Origin: Notolepis coatsorum
Lineage: Eukaryota; Chordata; Actinopteri; Aulopiformes; Paralepididae
NCBI GenBank assembly: GCA_963971535.1
Contig: OZ020593.1
Span: 14,065,057 to 14,129,056, forward strand
DNA length: 64,000 nt
Direction of reading: 5' to 3'
The notes beneath the pieces are model-generated. The model did not search any database, was not told the DNA's origin, and worked only from the letters and a program-made list of their open reading frames with translations. Shown here piece by piece: positions 54,641 to 64,000 of this stretch; position 1 is the first letter of the stretch, and every line of letters begins with the position of its first letter. Both the position numbers and the translations under genes were made by a program.

Positions 54641-55974
54641 ACATTGCATGAATGTAATTTTTTTTATTATGCATTATGTTGTTATTTCAGTTGACACCAT
54701 GTATTTTGACATGTCCCTCGTGGCATTTCATGAAAATGTATTTGGGATATGACCAAGACCATTTGTAAAAAGTCCATACTTTTTTCCATGAACATACACA
54801 TCCATCTGTGCTGTTAATGCTGGTAATGATTTATTTCAAAATAAATGAATAATTATTCATTAAAATAACATTATTCAGTCTGTCCCTCAGTAACCCTCAA
54901 CCCCGTTACACTGAGCATTCTCCCCCCCACAAAAATAATGGTTCAATCCATAGAAGCATGTGAAACAGGAAGTGACAACTTTGAAGTCTTTTGGAAAACA
55001 CAACAAAAGGAACAGGCAAGTAGCTACCTCATTGTACTATGTTTTCAGTCATTTATCATGTAATATTATGGTAGTCAAGCATAATTACTCAACACCGTTA
55101 CTTGAAAAAAATATAGCAAACTATTACTTGTGAATATGATCTTTGTTATTAAAAAAATGTAGATGCTTTTTTAATATCATGCATGCCATGTGCTCTCCTG
55201 GTATTCACCACATGTGGAGTAGCAACCATTTTGTGCAAAAAATCACAACCCTGTTATGTTTGAATGTAACGGGGTTGTGAGATTGTAACGGGGTTGTGAT
55301 TTTAACACTCATTTTGAAGTTATACAATAATAGTTAAATTAATTATTGAGCTTTTTCAACATGCTTATGCCACATACATATTAATTGTAATGTGCATGTT
55401 GCTGTGTGTGTGTGCTCACATGTTACCCTAGACTCAACCCTGTTACAGCTACATGTTTATTAATTATTTCTTTAAGTTTATGAAAAACAAGTTCAACTTT
55501 TGAATAATTTTGTCTGAAACGTTTAGAGTAAACATAAGAATATCGCTTTTAGTTCAAAATCTGAGGTCAAATCACATTTCTGATGAAAAAGCTTGCTGCC
55601 GCTGTCAAAAAAAGGCAAATTTCAGGGTTCAGAATAGCAAAAGTGTAGGATTTTACGTAATTTTTAGACGAGCAATTATAGAAATGGTGTGAAGGACATC
55701 TAATTATTATAGAAATGTTGACTTTAGCACAAATACATGTTTTAATCTTATTCAGAGAGCTTCCAGAGTGTCCATAACGGGGTTGAAGAATAATGGTGTC
55801 CATATCATACAATAATGACCAAAAATAATAGAGATTTCATGCCTGAGATGGGAAAATATATTTTTCTGGAAGTTAAATATGTCATTCGTCTTGAGGGGTG
55901 TTCAGGAAAGTAATACCTCTTGGTAGAAAAAAATTCAAAAGTCCAAATCGGACTGGATTGGTGGAATGACTCAT
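54641..55974. other. Unassigned region with repeated AACGGGGTTG motifs
   Basis: CAACCCCGTTACA at 54898, CAACCCTGTTATG at 55247, GTAACGGGGTTGTGAGATT and a second GTAACGGGGTTGTG at 55267-55300, CAACCCTGTTACA at 55434 and ATAACGGGGTTGAA at 55776: six occurrences in both orientations in 0.9 kb. No gene found. It may be ends of a DNA element family. Confidence 0.4.
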
Positions 55975-56019
55975 TTACTCTCTTTTCTGGACTCTTTTTG
56001 TATCACAAACAGTACTCTA

Positions 56020-56240
56020 TTTGCAAATCTGGTATGTCATAAATGTATAGATGTAGCAGTACTGTCCATCTGTATGTCGTGTGTGTCATATATGTTATGA
56101 TGAATTGAAAATGGGGGACCCTGATGTAAACAAGACAAAAGTCTTTCTCTGGTCTGCATCCCCTTAACAATTGTATGTAATTGAGCTGTACTGTACTGTA
56201 CCCATTCTGCAATCTGTTAATAAAGTTTTCAATCAATCAA
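56020..56240 (+). mobile_element. LINE family B 3' tail
   Basis: GGTATGTCATAAATGTATAG, then TGAAAATGGGGGACCCTGAT, ending GTTAATAAAGTTTTC plus AATCAATCAA. Confidence 0.8.
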
Positions 56241-56335
56241 CTTGTATTATGCACATCGTTGCGGGCGAGACCCCCTGCATTTCACTGTATACCTGTATGC
56301 CATGACAATTAAAACTCTTGTATCTTGTATCTTGA
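56241..56335 (+). mobile_element. LINE family C 3' tail
   Basis: GCACATCGTTGCGGGCGAGA to CATGACAATTAAAACTCTTG, then (TATCTTG)n. It is the reverse of 41168-41260, so the family C tail also stands alone. Confidence 0.7.
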
Positions 56336-56744
56336 ATCAATCAATCAATCAAACAAAGGTCTGTCCCATTGTATACCAATCAATGGGATACATTGCATGT
56401 TGACCTGCATTCTTTCAAATGTATATAATTAATAATTAAAACAGATGTGTAACAAATAAGAAATATAAATTCCACAGAAGGCATTCAATAATTATAATTT
56501 TCAATCATTTCACAATAATTGCATAATTGTGTTTGAATATCTGAGTAATTAAAGTAATTATACATTTGTCCAAAATAGCTGGTTCAGATATGGTTAAGCA
56601 GCTGCCCTGTGATCAGATGAATCCATATTATTTATTTTTCCGACATCAAATGCGTAATTTCTTATCGTACAAATATTGTCATATTTATTTTAATTATGAT
56701 TAAGTAATTAATTCCAAGGAGGCCTGTAGCGTTAACATGAAGGA

Positions 56745-56819
56745 ATTCATATTGACATTTATGACATACACAACATACATGACATTTATGGCATAGGGAC
56801 ATACAGGTATTTAGTACTG

Positions 56820-56878
<59 letters not shown>

Positions 56879-57030
56879 AACTTTATTAACAGATTGCAGA
56901 ATGGGTACAATACAGTACAGCTCAATACACACAATTGTTAAGGGGATGCAGACCAGAGAAATACTTTCGTCTTGTTTACATCAGGGTCCCCCATTTTCAA
57001 TTCATCAGGACATATATGACATATACATGA
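56745..57030 (-). mobile_element. LINE family B tail inserted in another LINE B tail
   Basis: 56757-56820 and 57008-57030 are reversed family B 3' UTR (CATAAATGTC-type repeats). Between them lies a complete second tail with (TGAT)13 at 56822-56876. Confidence 0.65.
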
Positions 57031-57034
57031 CATA

Positions 57035-57660
57035 AGTTTAAGTTTAAGTTTAAGTTTATTTGGATCCCCATTAGCCACAGCAGTGCTGGGGCTATTCTTC
57101 CTGGGGTCCATAACACATAAAATACAGTTACAGACTTATACACTCACAACATTTACATGTCATACAGACAATTAAAACAACAATAAAAACCCTTATACAC
57201 TCATAACATTTACATGTCATACAGACAATTAAAACAACAATAAAAACCCTTATACACTCATAACATTTACATGTCATACAGACAATTAAAACAACAATAA
57301 AAACCCTTATACACTCACAACATTTACATGTCATACAGACAATTAAAACAACAATAAAAACCCTAATCAAATTCATAATACAATATAAAAATATATACTC
57401 CTTATGAATGAATTCATAATACAATACAATAATACCTACTCATAATTAATTCATAATACAATACAGCATAATATACTATTTAGCTTTTACATACATTATC
57501 TATGTTCATATCAGCCAATTATACAATATTTTAATAATATATCCCTATCAGACACATGCCTTTTCATCCATATATACCTATCTCTTTATCAGACACATAC
57601 ATTTTCATTTAAGTACACACTATCTATTAGGGAATGTCAATTTATTTGGTTTCTTTTACT
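57035..57660 (-). mobile_element. LINE family F 3' end with minisatellite
   Basis: (AAGTTT)n tail, TTTGGATCCCCATTAGCC, then TTCCTGGGGTCCAT, the reverse of the family F end at 790-863. The 3' UTR holds four tandem 57-bp units (57137-57364). No coding part. Confidence 0.65.
57137..57364. repeat. 57-bp minisatellite, 4 units
   Basis: Units TTATACACTCATAACATTTA...AACAATAAAAACCC, differing at one or two positions. Confidence 0.95.
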
Positions 57661-57895
57661 GCTACATCTATACATTTATGACATACCAGATTTGCAAATA
57701 CAGTAGGCCTACTGTTTGTGACACAAAAAGAGTCCAGAAAAATACATTTGACGTAAAAACTGTACATTGGGGGAGGTTGGGTAGGTGGGGTGGGGGGGGG
57801 CTGTACATTGGAGGTGGTTCGGTGGGTGGGGTGGGGGGGGGGGTTGGGCAGGAGGGGTGGGGGGGAACACTGTACAACTGTACAAGCAAAACTAT
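57661..57895 (-). mobile_element. LINE family B 3' UTR piece
   Basis: Reverse of 55975-56045 (ATTTGCAAATCTGGTATGTC) and of 54540-54600, with long poly-G runs. Forms the right arm of an inverted arrangement around 56-57.7 kb. Confidence 0.5.
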
Positions 57896-58950
57896 TGACA
57901 TCAAAACAGCAATCTCCAGTCGCTGATATCCTCTATACTAGTCTATAGGGCGTTATCAGGGTAGATCTATACGATGCGAAATCAATACATCGATCTGCTA
58001 GCATTGGTAATAACGACTAACGAGTCACGACAACAACAATCTGGCGAGACCCAAAAGCAATAATTGAGCAAGCTTAGCAGAAGGTGATCAAGTGATTTGA
58101 GTAAAATCTTGAGTTACTGAACGCGGACTTAAAACTAAATAAACTCTGCTCTCTTCATCTTGCAACAATGTCAGGAAACTGCGCGTGTACTTTTGTTGAT
58201 ATTGTCGATTCGATTTCAACTCTATAAACTCTATTCGCCCTGGACAGTTGAGTTGCCCCAAGTTGCATCCATAAAACTCGAAGACGCGCGCACGTCTCAT
58301 CGATTTGTTGACGGGATAAATAAAGTCGTTCTGCAAAATAAATAGCCATGACTACTTACAAAGCACATGGAATACACACCGGCATGAAGAATACAGTAAG
58401 CGCATTTTAATCGGACAACGCCAACTTACCCAGAACAAGATATTCGTACTGTATGTCTCAGATCAGGTCCAGTCACTGGCGCACAGGTGCCAGATTATCT
58501 GCGCCCTGAAGGAGCCAGGACAGTCCTTTATAGAAAACTATTTCCATAACGGCGCGTAATGATGTGATGAAATATCTCGGGTTATCTTCGCCTCTGTTTC
58601 AATGTGTTCTGTCTGTGTCCCGACTGTACACAATGAAGGGTTAAAGCAGACTTGCTTACTTGTACTTTATTCACAGTTGTTATGGTTACAATATAAGCTT
58701 GGTTCCATCACCCTAAGCGAACCCTCGGTGTCACCTCTAAAGAGTCCTACGTGCAACAGCACTTAAATAGAATTAAATCTTTCTTTTTCTTTTTCCAAGT
58801 ACAGATATATACACAATCTCGATATTTAACGTACAGCTACTTAACCTGTGTTCTACTTACTTACACCAGATCCAAACAACAACACTGTGTAAATGGCTCA
58901 TTAGTACCCCTCCACACTCAACCGCTCAAAACATGATTGTGCACACATAA
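57896..58950. other. Unassigned; may include the 3' LTR of the Gypsy fragment
   Basis: No recognised exon. The minus-strand Gypsy fragment above ends in a purine tract at 58957-58997, so an LTR would be expected directly below, but I found no partner copy to define it. Confidence 0.35.
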
Positions 58951-58956
58951 CCCATT

Positions 58957-58997
58957 TCACTCTTTTTTTTTTCTTTTTTTTTCTCTCTCTCTCCAGT
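58957..58997 (-). other. Purine-rich tract, possible polypurine tract
   Basis: On the minus strand a GAGAGAGAGAAAAAAAAG-type stretch follows the Gypsy pol stop. Confidence 0.4.
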
Positions 58998-59005
58998 CCA
59001 TTTTC

Positions 59006-59400
59006 TAATCACGAAGTATAGTCCTTCAGGTATTGAGGCCTGACAACCTGTCGACCAGACCTGGTAGTGACCGTACCTTGGCTCCCTACCGGGTTGACTG
59101 GCGGGCCGGCCTTCTCAGTCACTGGTGACGCAGGTGTGATTGTACCTGGTGTGTCTATAGTGGTGTGATCGTGTCTGAGCCGGTGGCGACGATTTCTTCT
59201 CAGAACACCTCCCGACTCTAACTCCACCTCATATGATCTGTGGCTCACTGGTCGGATCACCTTTGCCACTCTCCAAGTCCTGTGTGTGTCACCAGGCTGT
59301 ACTCTCACACTGTCTCCTCTTTTCAGAGTGTCCATGTCCTTTGCTGTGCGATTGTAGTATTTCTCCTGTCTCTGTCTGTTGCGTTTCAGTCCCTGGTCAT
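59006..59400 (-). pseudogene. Gypsy-type integrase C-terminal fragment
   Basis: The minus strand reads RNRQRQEKYYNRTAKDM, DTLKRGDSVRVQPGDTHRTW, RPVSHRSYEVELESGGVLRR, NRRHLR-like, and a tail with TRSGRQVVRPQYLKDYTS. This is the C-terminal DNA-binding region of a Ty3/Gypsy integrase from a different lineage than the Gmr1 elements here, since the integrase is last in pol. The core with D-D-E is missing. Confidence 0.75.
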
Positions 59401-59725
59401 TGTCCGTTCATGTTCATGTTTCAATAGAACAATCCTATTGTTACAGCCTCTCTCTCTCTTCTTTTACTACAGTATTCTCAACGATGACACTTTCTCAAAA
59501 GAGAGCAATCGTATATCAGCCCCGTGAATATGATTTAAGTTTGATTATAGTCAATGCAACATGATTATTACAAAGCAGATCTCAGCATGAAGGTTGCATA
59601 ATATATGCTGTTAAATGCTGATAAAACCGTATTGCACATTGCATTTTACACACTGCAAGACATTTGCACATTGCTCATTGGTGCACATCACACAACTTTT
59701 TGGGGAACTGTACATAGCCATTTTG
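59401..59725. other. LINE-tail-like sequence, SINE target
   Basis: TTGCACATTGC-type sequence resembling fish LINE 3' UTRs; it continues at 60234 on the other side of the SINE. Confidence 0.4.
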
Positions 59726-59740
59726 TTAGTTACATTTTAT

Positions 59741-60218
59741 TAATTTTTTTTATCCACTTTTTCTCCTTATTTTCTATTTTTCTCCCATCCCAATTTCGTG
59801 TTTCCAATTCTCCCCTCCACTGTCTTGAACGTTGCTCGCATATGCCCCCAGTGCACTGGCCGGTTGTAGGGAGGATAGAAGCCTTGCATCACGTGTCCCC
59901 TCCGGTACACGAGGAGGCAGCCTGTCACATCTTTTCACCTGCCAGCGCGGACTCTCATTGGCGAGGTGTAACGTGTGGGAGGCTCACACTGCTCCCGCCA
60001 TTTCCTGACTCTGCTGTGCAGGCGTCCCCAACCGACCTGTAGGAGTCGCTGTCCACAACGTCCAGATTACCACCCTTCGACTTCCCACCCGCTGACTCTG
60101 CCAATTGAGCCAGTATGACGGCTGGCCCAAGCCGGAGGCAATGCTGACACCCGGATTCGAGACCGGAGTCTCTTGCGTTGGTGACAAGCTCAATCTCCGC
60201 TGCGCCACCCAGCCGCCA
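59741..60218 (-). mobile_element. tRNA-derived SINE, copy 2
   Basis: Reverse orientation, flanked by an exact 15-bp duplication TTAGTTACATTTTAT (59726-59740, 60219-60233). A-box-like GGTGGCGCAGCGGAG (about 60196-60210), B-box-like GTCTCGAATCC (60153-60163), and a body sharing GACAGCGACTCCTACAGGTC-type sequence with copy 1 at 45562. Confidence 0.9.
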
Positions 60219-60233
60219 TTAGTTACATTTTAT

Positions 60234-60629
60234 ATAGTAAAATATCTACATCCTGTTATCTGCACTGCAGTCTTTTTAGCACTGTAGTCATCTTTATTTT
60301 AGTCATATGTAGCAGGGTGGATTATCCCTGCTTTATGGGAGTGGATGTACACAGCCACCTGGTAGTGAGAACGCAGCAGAGCTGGGTCCAGCTGGGTCCC
60401 CGACTGTAGGCCAGGAATGTTGAAGTGGAGGTCGAGCAGCGGGAGTGGATGGGGCCTAGGATTCACTAACCTAGGAATGGTGCGCTGGTCCTTCTTGCCC
60501 TCCAGGGCGATCAACAGCAGCTCCCCACACACCCACACTTCCCCCAATACTTCCTGGGCCCTCCCACACCCGATGGCAGTAAAGATGGATGATATATTCG
60601 CTCCCCAAAGCAGTACCCTTCCCGAATCT
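60234..60629. other. Unassigned sequence
   Basis: LINE-tail-like up to about 60305, then about 300 bases of ordinary composition without a convincing exon. Confidence 0.35.
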
Positions 60630-61620
60630 ATCTAGGTCGTCCTCGGACGGGCCCTCCATCGGTGCTTCCAGTCATCCCGATCCTCCATGCATCTGGCTAG
60701 CTCGCCGGTGCATTCTGTCCCCGTATCTCTCCTGAGTACGTCCACGTAGGTTAATGTGGGACGTCCTCGTGATCGATGCCCGTGTGTTGTTTGCTGGTTG
60801 GCATCTCATGATGTCTCTGGCAGTGACCTGCCAGCCTCATTCTCCTGACTGCCACTTTCTCGCTCACCCTTAGCACCCCCCCATACAAGTTTGCATTAGT
60901 GACATGCTCATCCCTGTTGATGTTGAGCACCACACGCATCATTCTGGTGTAGCACCCATCCAAGGACTTCTGCAGGGTGGGCTTCAAGGTCCAGCATTCA
61001 CTGCCATACAAAAGGACAGACTCAACTGTTGCATGAAAGAAGTTGAGCTTGATTTGACGGGGGAGGTTGGATTTCCACACACTGGTCATGCCGTTCAGAG
61101 CCCTCCACGCAAGCGCCTTCCTCACTTTAAGGTCTTGCTCGGACGAGTTGACCCACGAGCCCAGGTATTTGAAATCACCGACTTCCTTTAGAGCAGAGCC
61201 TCCTGTTGTCCTTAGAGGTGGATGATCCGGGAGGATGTTATACATTATGACCTCGGTTTTCTTGGCATTTAGCCTAAGGCCAACCTTGGCGCACTCCGTC
61301 TCCACTCTGCACAGGAGTTCCTGTGCCTGCTCCACGTGGTCAGAGAGCAGGCTGATGTCGTCCGCGTAGTCAAGGTCTGTTAGGACTATGGCGGGGTGTC
61401 GTCTCAATCTCCTTGGGGTTATTGTGAGACCAAGTTCCTGCTCCCGTCCATTGATGGCCTTCCTGAGCGCATAGTCGAGGACTATGACGAAAAGGAAGGG
61501 GGCAAGGGTGTCCCCTTGCATCACTCCAGCCAGGATGTCAAATTCTTCATTGTTGCCGTCTGGAGTTACCACCTTGGCCCTTGTACCCGTGTGCATGGTC
61601 CCTATGGCCCGGAGTAGAAT
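60630..61620 (-). pseudogene. LINE family G (RTE-like), RT palm to C-terminus
   Basis: The minus strand from about 61620 reads MHTGTRAKVVTPDG, GVMQGDTLAPFLFVIVLDYA, the catalytic DLDYADDISLLSDHVEQA, GLRLNAKKTEVIMYN, FKYLGSWVNSSEQDLKVRK and WKSNLPRQIKLNFFHATVES, then a C-terminal region. A frameshift near 60785 puts the natural ending (GRPTLTYVDVLRRDTGTEC ... RWRARPRTT stop) in another frame. It is 5'-truncated: no endonuclease and only the second half of RT. Confidence 0.85.
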
Positions 61621-62590
61621 TATGAGTGGAGAGACCTTTCACAATGAACTATAGGCAGGGGGGTGGGGAAAGGGTTAAATTGTAATGAGCATTACCCGGA
61701 AAAGAAAGGGTTAGATAAGATGCACATTAACAGACACGCACACAGTGGTCCCATTTACTTCTCTTTTACTGGAAGTCTGATGCACGTTACAAATAATTAC
61801 ACACGTATGAAAGTTACTCTCGCACTGGGCACCTAGTGCTCTCGCTCTACAATGCAGACTAAAGTTCTTCCCACACTGGGCTAGACACAGTAATAACCTC
61901 TTAACTTTAAGGGTTATCTACTGCTTCGCTTCTCCGTAGGTGGGGAGAGAGGGGAGGAAGAGGGAGAGGGATAAAGGAGTTATTCAATGGGAATTTTGTA
62001 AAAGAACACACATTATTATTACACTCAACCAAAATGACAGTGGGCCCACGTTGCAAATAAAAGTCCTATCTATAGCCGGCTTTTCCCCAAAATAATAAAA
62101 GGTTGGGGCGCCCCTGAACACTGTTACCAGCGTCAGTTCAAAGCACTGCTAGCCTAACTGAAGCTAAGCTGTGGGTCGTGGTGAACCCCCTGTCATGACG
62201 CATATACTTCAGCTAAAACGCAATGTGGGCAATATCTACCACGCTCTTCGGCAGTCGCTCATCTGCTGCTTCGCTCATCTGCTGCTTCGCTCCCAATGTC
62301 TCTTCCACATTAACTAAAAGCTAAGCTATCGCATACTCATTACTAACCCGCTTCGTAACTGGGTTTATATCTCGCATGCTCGAGGTCCGGAGCTCCAGCT
62401 CCATGCGTCCTCTTCCCTCTGTGGAAAACGATGAAGAGGAAGTGCCTCCGTCGGCGCCGCGCCCTGAGCCCATCCTTCTTCACCTGTATCTCCCTGCCCA
62501 ACGTCGTCACCAGCTCCCCCTGGCGGCACCTGTATCCTGTCCCACTATGAAGTGTCAATGTTAGGATAGGGAGGATCAAGATCGGTCAGC
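61621..62590. other. Unassigned sequence, possible LTR-like or DNA-element remnant
   Basis: A tandem pair of TCATCTGCTGCTTCGCTC at about 62269-62304. No protein-like frame with support. GGTTACAC near the right end resembles a transposon terminus, but no partner is clear. Confidence 0.3.
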
Positions 62591-62835
62591 CGGTTACACA
62601 ACTTCCTCACGAACACAGGGAATGCAAGGAATTAGCGTTAAACACATTGAATTATTGTCAGGCATATTCAGGTGTCTACACATATTTTATCTTATTTTAT
62701 TCTTATTCTATGCAAATTTTATTGTATTTATATTATTGGAAGCTGCTATGGTCGAGGGACCGCAACAAATTGAATTTCACTCTTTCTTTGCTGTAAGGTA
62801 CTGAAATACGTGACAATAAAAGGAATCTGAATCAC
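62591..62835 (+). mobile_element. LINE 3' tail-like sequence
   Basis: TTTATTGTATTTATATTATT, GGAAGCTGCTATGGTCGAGG, AATTGAATTTCACTC, then TGACAATAAAAGGAATCTGA: a 3' UTR with a polyadenylation-like signal. Confidence 0.45.
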
Positions 62836-62904
62836 ACATATACGTCCAACCGAATACGTTTTTTCCTCTTAACATTAAAACAAATGTACCCAAATCCCAT
62901 CCCA

Positions 62905-63038
62905 CATGCAGTTTAACCCTTTCACTGCCGCACTACCAAATGGTTAACCCTTTCACTGCGACAATACACATACGTTTAACCCTTTCACTGCGACACAACA
63001 ACAGGTTAACCCTTTCACTGCCACACTACAGAAGGTTA
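62905..63038. repeat. Minisatellite, 4 units of about 32-37 bp
   Basis: Each unit contains TTAACCCTTTCACTGC and then a variable CGACA/CACTA segment. Confidence 0.85.
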
Positions 63039-63039
63039 A

Positions 63040-63320
63040 CAGAGGTAAAACAGAGTCCATTCTCTTTGGATCAAATAACAAACTCAGCAAGACCGACGGC
63101 TTCTCAGTTACAGTGGGTGACAATATTGTCACAAGGAAAGATGAAATTACATACCTAGGTTCCATCCTAGAGGCAAATCTTTCCTGTGACAAAATGGCAT
63201 CCAAGGTAATAAAAAAGTCAACCAACGAACTCGATTCTTGTACCGGATCTCCTCTCTGGTAAAAAAGAATACCCTGAAGACTCTGGCAGGAGCACTCATT
63301 CAATGGTACTACGAACAGAA
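63040..63320 (+). pseudogene. LINE family B ORF2 piece
   Basis: KTESILFGSNNKLSKTDGFS and the following EITYLGSILEANLSCDK block match 10570-10720. Continues SLVKKNTLKTLAGALIQWYY to about 63320, where the sequence leaves family B. Confidence 0.8.
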
Positions 63321-63642
63321 CAGAGCTGCAAGGTTAGTTTTACATTGTTCCATGAGAACAAACACCATCACTATGCACCGGCAACTCTCATGGTTAACGG
63401 TAGAGAATAGGCTGGTTTTCAACACAGTTACATTTTTCAGGAACACTGTCTTTTCGTCTCAACCTGTTTTCTTGTACAAACAAATTGTCAGATGCAGTCA
63501 GGTTCATTCCTATTTTACTAGGTCAGCTGATGATGGACAGATTATGTTACCATGTCCAAAATCAAATGCTTTAAAGGGGTTATGCACTGCTATTCCTAGC
63601 ACTATTTGGGCAACTTTACACACTTCCTGTGAGTCTATGTAA
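63320..63642 (+). pseudogene. LINE ORF2 C-terminus of a second family (H)
   Basis: In frame with the preceding piece: QNRAARLVLHCSMRTNTITM, HRQLSWLTVENRLVFN, HSYFTRSADDGQIMLPCPKS and a stop at 63640-63642. This is a C-terminal region found in other CR1/L2-like LINEs and unlike that of family B (WNALPKAVKECES). The join is in frame. Confidence 0.7.
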
Positions 63643-64000
63643 CACATCTGTAATTTTTATTCCAAAAATAATCATTGTTTTATATTTCTAATCTTGTACT
63701 CAAAACCAGCATTTTTCAGCCTCATGAAAGCAGGCTATTATTGGCTTGGCTCCAACCATACTAGCAGAATGCTTTGAGTGACAGCCACCCACCAAATAGC
63801 TCCGCCCATCTCCCCGTCAGAGATTAGGTTTCAGGTTACATACAAATATGGTATGTCATAAATATAGAGATGTAGCAGTACTGTCTATCTATATATATGT
63901 TACCACTATTTGTAAAAGCCACAATATTTGTAATAATGTAAATCATTGTGTCGTTGTACATATTGTGTATACACCGTTAGAAGCTAACATAGCTTAGCTT
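63643..64000. other. LINE 3' UTR-like sequence to the window end
   Basis: GGTATGTCATAAATATAGAG and TGTAGCAGTACTGTC near 63850-63885 match the family B-like 3' UTR at 56030-56065. No gene found. Confidence 0.4.

Noticed and set aside
56820..56876. CRISPR-like or regulatory regular array
   Set aside because: It is a simple TGAT repeat, the tail of a LINE; no spacers exist anywhere in the window.

Overview
The window is vertebrate nuclear DNA, almost certainly from a teleost fish. It has no bacterial-style gene packing. It holds split exons with GT-AG signals, CR1/L2-like, L1/Tx1-like and RTE-like LINE fragments, tRNA-derived and V-SINE-type SINEs, hAT-like and other short inverted-repeat DNA elements, piggyBac-like exons and two Ty3/Gypsy elements of the Gmr1 type (integrase upstream of reverse transcriptase). 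Very long (AAT)n arrays are another mark. I cannot name the species.

Layout. 1-4.4 kb: LINE pieces, a V-SINE, and a nest of three DNA transposons one inside another. 4.4-5.3 kb: a THAP fragment, then the clearest ordinary gene piece, the first coding exon of a QRFP-receptor-like GPCR (minus strand). 5.3-10.2 kb: LINE fragments, an (AAT)n locus duplicated in short and long form, and a LINE piece inside a duplicated 0.3 kb sequence. 10.2-15.2 kb: exons of a C2H2 zinc-finger gene of a multicopy fish type; its first exon is split by a 1.7 kb LINE and its terminal exon lies in a 432-bp tandem array of four copies. 15.4-18.2 kb: a palindromic element and unassigned sequence. 18.3-20.3 kb: a LINE with RT in two or three frames. 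21-24 kb: a hAT-like element and a long inverted-repeat region. 24-26.5 kb: two copies of piggyBac-like exons. 27-30 kb: LINE tails and two DNA elements. 30.1-37.0 kb: a complete Gmr1-type Gypsy element with nearly identical LTRs. 37-41 kb: LINE tails, microsatellites, a minisatellite. 41.2-45.2 kb: a LINE split by an L1-like LINE exactly at its FADD codons. 45.6-51.9 kb: a SINE and further piggyBac-like exons, interrupted by a second Gypsy element that lost most of pol. 52-57.9 kb: a 3-unit tandem repeat, more LINE copies, a 1.0 kb hAT-like insertion. 58-64 kb: a Gypsy integrase C-terminus, a SINE, an RTE-like LINE, minisatellites and a mosaic LINE.

The parts do not form a pathway. The sequence reads as a record of successive insertions: several junctions keep target-site duplications, so order can be told (for example piggyBac-like exons, then their duplication, then the Gypsy insertion in one copy). 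LINE families are labelled A-H here only for cross-reference; subfamily names need a repeat-library search.
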